A stretch of DNA of 64,000 bases, taken from Hymenobacter swuensis DY53. Lineage in GTDB: Bacteria; Bacteroidota; Bacteroidia; Cytophagales; Hymenobacteraceae. Positions 38,402-45,549 of this stretch are shown piece after piece (position 1 is the first letter of the stretch; each line of letters opens with the position of its first letter). Below the pieces are notes generated by a model, which was not told the DNA's origin, made no database searches, and saw only the letters and a list, made by a program, of their open reading frames with translations. Both the position numbers and the translations under genes were made by a program. The DNA lies in contig NZ_CP007145.1 in NCBI RefSeq assembly GCF_000576555.1, positions 1,922,001-1,986,000 of the forward strand, read 5' to 3'.

Positions 38402-39781
38402 TCAGGTAGCAGCCGGCTTCTCAAACTGTAGGTTCGGATTGGTACGCGGAATGAACAGCACACAGACCGCCCCAGCCAGCAGCAGAGCTCCGGCCAAGTG
38501 AATCACGTTTTCGGGGCGGGAGCCGAGCAGGTGGCGGTACACCCAGGAAAACGACACCGTCTGGAGCAGCATGGGCAGCACAATGAACATGTTGAAGATG
38601 CCCATATACACGCCGGTGCGTTCCTTCGGAATGGCCCCGGCCAGCATCACGTAGGTGGTGCCCATCATGCTGGCCCACCCGATGCCCAGCCCAATCATGG
38701 GGGCCAGCAGCAGGTTGGGGTCGGCAATCAGGGGCAGGGCCAGCAGCCCCAGCCCGGCCAGACTCAGGCTCAGCATGTGCACCGCCCGCGGCCCCCACTG
38801 CCGGGCCAGCCACGCCAGCCCGAACGCCGCGCAGAACGTGACGATGTTGTAGGTGCCGTTCACGCGCCCGGTCAGCAGCTGCGCCTTGGCAAACTCCGGG
38901 GCGGCCGAGCTGCTGACCCCATACACGGTGCTGGCCAGACTCAGGGTGATGTACTGCCAGTAGCAGAACATAGCGTACCAAGTGCACAGCATCATAGGGC
39001 CCATGCGGCGCATGGTCGGGGGCATGTCGCGGATGGCGCTGCCGATTTCGGCCAGGGTGTGGCCCAGGCCTTTGGGCTGGGCCCGGATGGCGGCCACTTC
39101 CGCGTCGCTGAGCGGGTGCTCCTTGGTGGTGAATACCGAGTACAGAATGGCCCCGATGCTCACGGCCGCCCCAATCAGGAAGGCCGCGTAGGTGGTGTGC
39201 GGGATGTTGTTCTGGCTGCGGGCCGTGGCGCTGACCAGTCCCAAATACACCAGCACCGAGGGCGTGAAGTTGGCCAGCGTGATGCCCAGGCCCGTGAAGA
39301 AGCTCTGCGTGAGGAAGCCCACGCTGTGCTGCGGGGGCGGCAGCTTGTCGCTCACGAAGGCCCGGTACGGCTCCATGGTGATGTTGTTGGCCGCATCCAG
39401 AATCCAGAGCAGGCTGGCGGCCATCCATACGGCCCGGCTGAAGGGCATGGCCAGCAGGCACAGGCTGCACAGCACCGCGCCCAGCAGGAAATACGGTGTG
39501 CGCCGGCCCCAGCGGCTCAGGGTTTTGTCGCTCAGCGCCCCGATGATGGGCTGCACCAGCAGGCCCGTCATGGGCCCGGCCAGCCACAGAAACGGCAGCT
39601 TCTCGGGGTCGGCCCCGAGGTAGCTGTAAATGGGGCTCATGTTGGTCTGCTGCAAGCCGAAGCTGTACTGAATCCCGAAAAAGCCCACGTTCATGTTCAG
39701 AATCTGCCAGAAAGCCAGCCGCGGCTTGGGTACCGACGCCACCGCCGAGGCCGCGCGTGAAACAGTAGAGCTGAGCGCCAT
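38402..39781 (-). CDS. GPH-type sugar symporter (MFS, SLC45/SUT-like)
   Basis: This 459-residue protein has about 12 membrane helices. The loop [15 protein letters not shown] matches the RxGRRxPY motif of glycoside-pentoside-hexuronide and plant/animal sucrose (SUT/SLC45) symporters; [18 protein letters not shown] before it is also typical. It likely carries a disaccharide with H+ across the inner membrane. Its position between the GH100-like enzyme and the GH65 enzyme suggests it imports the product made in the periplasm. Start ATG 39781 ([10 protein letters not shown]) was chosen; longer in-frame starts give an unlikely Pro/Arg-rich extension. Confidence 0.88.
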   Translation of the reverse strand: MALSSTVSRAASAVASVPKPRLAFWQILNMNVGFFGIQYSFGLQQTNMSPIYSYLGADPEKLPFLWLAGPMTGLLVQPIIGALSDKTLSRWGRRTPYFLLGAVLCSLCLLAMPFSRAVWMAASLLWILDAANNITMEPYRAFVSDKLPPPQHSVGFLTQSFFTGLGITLANFTPSVLVYLGLVSATARSQNNIPHTTYAAFLIGAAVSIGAILYSVFTTKEHPLSDAEVAAIRAQPKGLGHTLAEIGSAIRDMPPTMRRMGPMMLCTWYAMFCYWQYITLSLASTVYGVSSSAAPEFAKAQLLTGRVNGTYNIVTFCAAFGLAWLARQWGPRAVHMLSLSLAGLGLLALPLIADPNLLLAPMIGLGIGWASMMGTTYVMLAGAIPKERTGVYMGIFNMFIVLPMLLQTVSFSWVYRHLLGSRPENVIHLAGALLLAGAVCVLFIPRTNPNLQFEKPAAT

Positions 39782-39841
39782 ATGAGAGTGGTATAGTAGG
39801 GTGGGAGGGTGTGGGGTAGAACATAGAGGATGGGGGAAGTG

Positions 39842-39863
39842 CCGCCCGCCTTGCGGCGGGCGG
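39842..39863. other. GC-rich hairpin in the symporter leader
   Basis: CCGCCCGCC-TTGC-GGCGGGCGG, a perfect 9-bp stem, lies 61 nt upstream of the symporter start in the 230-nt gap to the GH65 gene. It may pause or attenuate transcription in the sugar locus. Nothing else is evident in this gap. Confidence 0.4.
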
Positions 39864-40011
39864 CGGGCAAGGGGCCCTTCCCACAAGGCCTCCTGCCACT
39901 CCCCATCCCGGCAGCGCCGCACGGCCGGTTGCAGCCAGCTCGGGCGTTGCGGAGGTGTTTTCGTCATGTCGCCACGCCTTCTGCCTGATTCGCGGAAGGG
40001 CGCAACAACCG

Positions 40012-42054
40012 TCAGCGCGTGACGGAGTAGGTTTTGCGTTGCGGCCCGACGCCCGTAATGCGCACCGACTGCCAGCCCGTGGGCAAAGTGGTTTTGCGTT
40101 GCGAAATGCCGGCCGGCGTGATGTCGAGGCCGCCGAATCCCATCAGCACGGCCTGCAGCACGCCGCCCGCGCCGGTGGCGAAGTAGGGGTTGGTGCCGCC
40201 CTTGGTTTCGGCCACCACCCGGAAGGGCGGCAGCAGGTTGGGCACGTAGGCATCCTGAAAGAAGTGGGCCGCCTTGTCGGCGTTGCCGAGGCGAGCGTAC
40301 AGCAGCGCGAAGATGGCCTGCGTCATGGCGGGCGTGCCTTCGGTGGGGACGCGCGTTTCGTAGTAGGCCAAATCCTTCCGGATTTGCGCGGGGTCAGTGA
40401 TGACGCCCAGCGGGTAGGCCAGCAGGTTCACGTCGCCCTGCTTGATGCCTTCCCCTTTGTACGTAGCGTGTTCCTGGGTCACGCCGTCGGCCATCTTCAA
40501 AATCGGAATGTTCTGGGCCACGTGCGCCCAGTCGGGGTTGGCTTTGAGGCCCAGCAGCCGGGCGGCGGCCGTGGCGTTGCGCAGGTTTACCTGGGCGGCG
40601 GCGTTGGTGAAGGCGTTGTTGTCCACGTTTTCGGCCCACTCATCGGCTGCCACCACGTTCTTGATGTCGTAGTGGCCGGGGCCGTTGCGCTCCACCCGGC
40701 TGGCCCAGAAATCAGCCGTAGCCGACAGGATGGGGTAGCCTTTCTCGCGCAGCCAGTCCTTGTCCTGGGTCACGCAGTAGTACTGCCACGCTGCCAGGGC
40801 CACACAGGCCGAAATGTGGTGCTCGAACGGCCCGCTCAGGGCCCACACCGGGGTTTCCTCCACGCCCGTATCGGCGCTTTCCCAGGGGTACTGCGCGCCC
40901 TGGTAGCCGTGGCCGAAGGCGTTCCGCCGGGCCGCTTCCAGCCGCCGGAAGCGGTATTCAATCATGGATTTGGCCATGTCCGGGTGCAGCACCAGCAGGG
41001 CCGGGAACATCCACACGTCGGTGTCCCAGAACACGTGGCCGTTGTAGCCCAGCCCCGAGAGGCCCATGGGCGAGGGCGAGAAGTCGGTGCCGGCGCGGGT
41101 GAAGCTGTAGAGGTGGTAGAGCATGCTGTGCACGTCCTGCTGGGCCTGGGCGTCGCCGGTAATCTGAATGTCGCTCTGCCACAGCTCCTGCCAGGCTTTG
41201 GCGTGGTAGGCCAGCAGGCGGTCCTTACCTTCGAGGCGGGCGAAGATGGTCAGGCGCTCGGCCTCGTTGAGCGGATCGGGGTGGTGGCTGGAGGTGATGC
41301 TGGAGCCCGCCACGGCGTAGGAGTAGGTCTGCCCGGCCTTCAGGGCCTTCCCGAACTTCATCAGGTGCATGTTGTTATCCCACATTTCATGAATCACCTT
41401 GGGCTCCTGGCCGTGGCCTTCCCCAAACAAAAACGTGTTGGAAGCGCACAGCTGCATCTTGCCGGTGGGGCTGCGGGCCGACGACGTGAGCAGGCTCAGC
41501 GTCACGTGCGGCCGGTCGATTTCGTTGTAGTAGTTCTGGGCGTCGCGCAGGGCATCGGGAGTTTCCATCACGCTGGCGGCCCCCAGCTGCAGGTCCTTTT
41601 TGGCCGTGATGCTCACATCCAGGAGCACCGTGAAGGGCAGGTGGCGCAGGGCGTAGTAGGTGTAGCGGATGGTGGCCTTGTCAGCATACTCGAAGGAGGT
41701 GGTGAGGCTGGCGCGCTGCATGTCCAGCTCCTGGCGGAAGTTGCTGGCGTCCTTGCCTGAAAGCCGGCGGCCGTCCACTTCCAGGTACATGTTCAGCAGG
41801 TTGAAGCTGTTGAGGAAGTTGCTCACCCGGCCCCGGCCGTACTGGTCGTAGGCCCCGGCCAGCACCACGCTCTTCACCTGAAACGGCTCCGGCGACGACA
41901 CAATGCCCAGCATCCCGTTGGCCACCGTCACGCCGTGATAGTTTTTGGGGTCGATGGCGGCAGCCGTCAGGCGCCACGGGTCGGGTGCACCGGGTTGGGC
42001 CACGGCCGAAGTAGCCAGCAGCAGCAGCAAGAGAAAACGGAAGTAGGTGGACAT
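40012..42054 (-). CDS. Secreted GH65 alpha-glucoside hydrolase
   Basis: This 680-residue protein has a signal peptide (residues 1-19, ending AVA-Q) and a GH65 (alpha/alpha)6 barrel. The general acid is E472 in the NVVAADEWAENVDNNAF region. The phosphate-binding loop of GH65 phosphorylases is not recognisable; the matching region reads AETKGGTNPYFATGAGG, with E616 placed as a candidate catalytic base. GH65 hydrolases of this kind are known from Bacteroidota (for example acting on kojibiose). Secretion also argues against a phosphorylase. It would release glucose in the periplasm from an alpha-glucoside brought in by SusC/SusD. Confidence 0.87.
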   Translation of the reverse strand: MSTYFRFLLLLLLATSAVAQPGAPDPWRLTAAAIDPKNYHGVTVANGMLGIVSSPEPFQVKSVVLAGAYDQYGRGRVSNFLNSFNLLNMYLEVDGRRLSGKDASNFRQELDMQRASLTTSFEYADKATIRYTYYALRHLPFTVLLDVSITAKKDLQLGAASVMETPDALRDAQNYYNEIDRPHVTLSLLTSSARSPTGKMQLCASNTFLFGEGHGQEPKVIHEMWDNNMHLMKFGKALKAGQTYSYAVAGSSITSSHHPDPLNEAERLTIFARLEGKDRLLAYHAKAWQELWQSDIQITGDAQAQQDVHSMLYHLYSFTRAGTDFSPSPMGLSGLGYNGHVFWDTDVWMFPALLVLHPDMAKSMIEYRFRRLEAARRNAFGHGYQGAQYPWESADTGVEETPVWALSGPFEHHISACVALAAWQYYCVTQDKDWLREKGYPILSATADFWASRVERNGPGHYDIKNVVAADEWAENVDNNAFTNAAAQVNLRNATAAARLLGLKANPDWAHVAQNIPILKMADGVTQEHATYKGEGIKQGDVNLLAYPLGVITDPAQIRKDLAYYETRVPTEGTPAMTQAIFALLYARLGNADKAAHFFQDAYVPNLLPPFRVVAETKGGTNPYFATGAGGVLQAVLMGFGGLDITPAGISQRKTTLPTGWQSVRITGVGPQRKTYSVTR

Positions 42055-42114
42055 ATGGGGTGGGTGGGAGTGGAGCGCGGAAGAAAGGAATTTGCCGGAC
42101 CGGGCGGGGCTGGG

Positions 42115-43869
42115 TTAGCGCAGCGGTACCACCACGGCCTGCCAGGGCTGCAGCGCCAGCGTCGGGCCCGCCGTGAAGCTAGGGTAGTTGTTGAGCCAGG
42201 GCTGCCCGCTGGGTGTCAGGCCGGTAGGCAGCGGCCAGCGGCGCTGCTCGGAAGTGAAGTTGAGGACTACTAGTACCTTCTCCGAGCCCAGCGTGCGGGT
42301 GTAGGCGTACACGTGCGGATTGGCCGCGTCGAGCAGCTGATACTGTCCGTACACCAGCACTTTGTGTTGTTTGCGGGTGGCGGTAGCCCGGCGGAAGTAG
42401 TTGAGTACGGAGTTCGGGTTCTGGTCTTGGGCAGCCTGGTTGAGGATAGAGTAATTGGGGTTGACTTTCAGCCAGGGCGTGCCGGTGGTGAAGCCCGCAT
42501 TGGCCGTGGCATCCCACTGAAACGGGGTGCGGCAGTTGTCGCGGGCCTGGCGCTTGGCGGTGGTCAGAAACGCCTGCAGGTTGCCGCCCTGGTTTTTCAC
42601 CTGCTGGTAGCCGTTGAGCGTGGCCACGTCGCGGTAGTCCTCAATCCGCTCGAAGCGGATGTTGGTCATGCCCAGCTCGTCGCCGTTGAAGTAGTAGGGC
42701 GTACCGCGCATGGTCAGGATAAACGTCGTCAGCAGCTTGGAGGAAGCATCCCGGAACGCGGGCCGGTCGTCCCCGAACTTGCTCACCATGCGCGGTACGT
42801 CGTGGTTGGCCAGGAAGATGGCCAGCCAGCCGCGCTGCGCAAAGGCGCTGTCCCAGCGGGAGTACACCCGCTTAAAATCGGTGAGTGTATAGTCGTTGGG
42901 GCCGGTGCCCAGGTCCACGCCCTCGAAGTGGTAGGCCATGTCCAGCTCCCGGCGGGCGGGGTCCACGAACAGCATAGCGTCGGTGGGCCCGGTGCCGGCG
43001 CCTTCGGCCACGGTCATGATGGGGTAGTTGCGGAGCACTTCCCGGTTCATTTCCTGCAGGTACTCGTGCAGGTGCGGGCCGCCGCCGTAGTATCGGATGA
43101 TGTCCTTCTCGTAGCCGGCCGGCAGCACCGGGAAGCGGGTATCCTTCGAGACGTACTGGAAGGCATCCATGCGCAGGCCATCCACGCCCTTATCCAGCCA
43201 GAAGCGCATCATACTGTACACCTCCTGGCGCAGCTTGGGGTTTTCCCAATTTAGGTCGGGCTGCTTGCGCGAGAAGTAGTGCAGGTAGTAGCTGTTGGTG
43301 AGCGAGTCGTACTTCCAGGCGTCACTGTTTACATCGAAAAAGCTGTAGCGCGGGGCCGGCTTGCCCTTTTCGGCGGGCCACCAGTGGTAATAGTTGCGGT
43401 AGGGAGAGGTGCGGGAACTGCGGGCCTGCTGAAACCAGGGGTGCTCGTCGCTGCTGTGGTTCACCACCATGTCCATCACCAGCCGGATGCCGCGCTGGTG
43501 CAGCCCCCGCAGCAGGGCGTCGAAGTCCTGCATGGTGCCAAACTCCGGCTGAATCCGGCGGTAGTCGGATATGTCGTAGCCGTTGTCGTCGTTGGGCGAG
43601 GCGTAGATGGGATTCAGCCACACGGCCCCCACGCCCAGGCTTTTCAGGTAGTCGAGCCGGCTGATGATGCCCTGCAAATCCCCCACGCCGTCGCCGTTGC
43701 TGTCCTGGAAGCTGCGCGGGTAAATCTGGTACACCACGGTTTCCTTCCACCAGGTTTCGGCCTGATTGGTATTTGTAGGCTTCGTTGCGGTCGTTGGTTG
43801 CGCCCAAACTCTACCCGGCAGGCCCGCCAGCAGCAGGGTCGCTAGTAGTAGTTTCGTAAGGATTCTCAT
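42115..43869 (-). CDS. Secreted GH13 alpha-glucosidase
   Basis: This 584-residue protein has a signal peptide (residues 1-23, ending VWA-Q) and a complete GH13 barrel: DMVVNH (133-138), GLRMDAF with nucleophile D235, VAEGAG with acid E289, and ANHDVPR with D357. QPDLNWENP and the length fit the oligo-1,6-glucosidase/alpha-glucosidase group. The residue after the nucleophile is Ala; Val there goes with alpha-1,6 preference and smaller or Thr residues with alpha-1,4, so maltose- or sucrose-type bonds are plausible. It lies between GH65 and SusD on the same strand. Confidence 0.92.
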   Translation of the reverse strand: MRILTKLLLATLLLAGLPGRVWAQPTTATKPTNTNQAETWWKETVVYQIYPRSFQDSNGDGVGDLQGIISRLDYLKSLGVGAVWLNPIYASPNDDNGYDISDYRRIQPEFGTMQDFDALLRGLHQRGIRLVMDMVVNHSSDEHPWFQQARSSRTSPYRNYYHWWPAEKGKPAPRYSFFDVNSDAWKYDSLTNSYYLHYFSRKQPDLNWENPKLRQEVYSMMRFWLDKGVDGLRMDAFQYVSKDTRFPVLPAGYEKDIIRYYGGGPHLHEYLQEMNREVLRNYPIMTVAEGAGTGPTDAMLFVDPARRELDMAYHFEGVDLGTGPNDYTLTDFKRVYSRWDSAFAQRGWLAIFLANHDVPRMVSKFGDDRPAFRDASSKLLTTFILTMRGTPYYFNGDELGMTNIRFERIEDYRDVATLNGYQQVKNQGGNLQAFLTTAKRQARDNCRTPFQWDATANAGFTTGTPWLKVNPNYSILNQAAQDQNPNSVLNYFRRATATRKQHKVLVYGQYQLLDAANPHVYAYTRTLGSEKVLVVLNFTSEQRRWPLPTGLTPSGQPWLNNYPSFTAGPTLALQPWQAVVVPLR

Positions 43870-43901
43870 GCCGGAAAATAGAAGGATAGACCCGACGCAA
43901 A

Positions 43902-43943
43902 CAGGCCGTTGACCACTGCCGGGCAGCAGCAGCCAACGGCCTG
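43902..43943 (-). terminator. Hairpin between susD and the GH13 gene
   Basis: CAGGCCGTTG (43902-43911) pairs perfectly with CAACGGCCTG (43934-43943). It lies in the 103-nt gap after susD and could act as a partial terminator that keeps SusC/SusD transcripts more abundant than those of the enzymes. Confidence 0.5.
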
Positions 43944-43972
43944 CCTATGCGCCACTTCGTACGGTGTAAAAG

Positions 43973-45532
43973 CTAGTAGCCGGGGTTTTGGGTAATGTTG
44001 CGGTTCACGTCTACCTGGGTTTGGGGAATGGGGTAGATGAGACGGAAGGCGGGCGTAACCGGCTTATCCTTGCGGGCCTGCAGAAACTTGCCGAACCGGA
44101 TCATATCCTGCCGCCGCCACGACTCACCGTACAGCTCCCGGCCCCGCTCGTCCAGCAGTGCATCCAGCGTGAGGGTGCTGAAGGCGCTGGCCCCGCGGTC
44201 GGTGCGGATGGTATTCACGATGGCCAGGGCCGTACCGCCGTAGGAGCCGGCGCTGGTGGGTGTAGCCCCGCGCAGAATGGCCTCGGCCTTCATCAGCAGC
44301 ACGTCGGCTAGCCGGAAGGTCACGTGGTCATTTTCGCAGCCGTTACCACCTTTAGCCTCACTAGGGTAATCCACCGGGTACTTAATGGGCCGGATACCTT
44401 TGGCCTCCAGGTCGGCTCCCGTTTCCAGGAGGCTGACATCCTGGGTGAAAATCAGCGGGGCCCCGCCCCGGGTAGTCAGCGGGGCATCGGTCGTAAAGTT
44501 GTATTGCTGGCCCACCAGGAAGCCCACGTTAATGCGCTTACCGGGGTTAGCCGGGCCGCCAGCCGTTACGTAGGCCGTACCCCGGCGTATGTCGCCGGGC
44601 TCAAACAGGGCGTAAAACGCACCGGTTGTAGCTGGCCCGTTGTAGCCGTCCACGGGCCGCATGTTGTAGTGCGACACGAACTTCCAGAAGTCACGTGTAG
44701 GGCCGGCGTTGCCGAAGGTGTTTTCCTGGGTAAAGATGTTCTCCCGGCCGATGGCCGTGTTGTTCGGCGCGAAGTTGTCGAACACGTTGGGGGCGAAGGA
44801 GTATTTACCGCTGTTGATTACCTCGTCGGCCAGCTTCACCACTTGGTTCATGTCGGCCGCGTCGAACGTGGGGGCTGCCCGGTTGGCGTACACGCCCTTA
44901 TTGAGGTAGCACTTCATCAGCAGCACCCGGGCCGCATCCTTGTTGGCCCGGCCGGCGGGCCCGTCGGGCAGGTCCTTCTGCACGGCATTAATTTCGCTCA
45001 CGATGTAGTTGAGCGCCTCCGTGCCCTTGCGCAGGCGGGCCGGGTCCGACACGTTTTCGCCCGGGTCGCGGTACAGCACCTGGTCGTAGAGGTCGAGCAC
45101 CAGATACGAGGCCCAGGCCCGCAGGAACCGGGACTCGGCCTGCTGCTGCACCGTGGGGTCGAAGCGCAGCAGGTCGGTGGTGGCGAAAATGATGCCGTTG
45201 AGCTGGGTGAACGTGTCGCGCACCCGCTCGTTGTTGGGCGTCCAGGTGTGGTTGAATAGCTCCCGCCATTTGCCGTTATCGTCCCAGTCCGGCCCGCGGG
45301 TAGGCATGATGCGTGCGTCGGTGGAGGCTTCCTGCAAGGCAAATACGCTCACGCAGCCCTGAATCGGGTCGCGCTGCGAGTTGTAGGCCCCGCGCAGCAG
45401 GGCGGCGGGGTCGCCGCGGGGAATCTGTTCTTCGGTAAGCTGCCCTTCCAGCCTTTCCTGTATGTCGCAGCCGCTGGTAACCTGCAGCAGGGCCAGCACG
45501 GTGGCCGTGCCAATAATTTTTGCGTGGTTCAT
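43973..45532 (-). CDS. susD: SusD/RagB family outer-membrane lipoprotein
   Basis: This 519-residue protein has a lipoprotein signal with Cys22 (VTSGC). The SusD fold is visible in the N-terminal TPR helices (FLRAWASYLVLDLYDQVLY, KDAARVLLMKCYLNKGVYA) and the C-terminal RLADVLLMKAEAIL and LDERGRELYGESWRRQDMIR motifs. It caps the SusC channel at the cell surface and binds the target glycan. It is encoded 17 nt downstream of SusC, the standard arrangement. A hairpin separates it from the enzyme genes. Confidence 0.95.
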   Translation of the reverse strand: MNHAKIIGTATVLALLQVTSGCDIQERLEGQLTEEQIPRGDPAALLRGAYNSQRDPIQGCVSVFALQEASTDARIMPTRGPDWDDNGKWRELFNHTWTPNNERVRDTFTQLNGIIFATTDLLRFDPTVQQQAESRFLRAWASYLVLDLYDQVLYRDPGENVSDPARLRKGTEALNYIVSEINAVQKDLPDGPAGRANKDAARVLLMKCYLNKGVYANRAAPTFDAADMNQVVKLADEVINSGKYSFAPNVFDNFAPNNTAIGRENIFTQENTFGNAGPTRDFWKFVSHYNMRPVDGYNGPATTGAFYALFEPGDIRRGTAYVTAGGPANPGKRINVGFLVGQQYNFTTDAPLTTRGGAPLIFTQDVSLLETGADLEAKGIRPIKYPVDYPSEAKGGNGCENDHVTFRLADVLLMKAEAILRGATPTSAGSYGGTALAIVNTIRTDRGASAFSTLTLDALLDERGRELYGESWRRQDMIRFGKFLQARKDKPVTPAFRLIYPIPQTQVDVNRNITQNPGY

Positions 45533-45549
45533 GGTGGGGTGGGTAGAGG

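Noticed and set aside
38421-39899. A 492-codon minus-strand frame overlapping the sugar symporter in another frame
   Set aside because: The symporter frame has 12 membrane helices and the RxGRR motif; this frame is rich in Gly, Ala, His and Arg and has no helices, so it is a shadow.
39955-41760. A 601-codon open frame on the plus strand opposite the GH65 gene
   Set aside because: It mirrors the GH65 coding sequence; the protein sequence is a His/Gly/Val-rich antisense shadow without domain signals.
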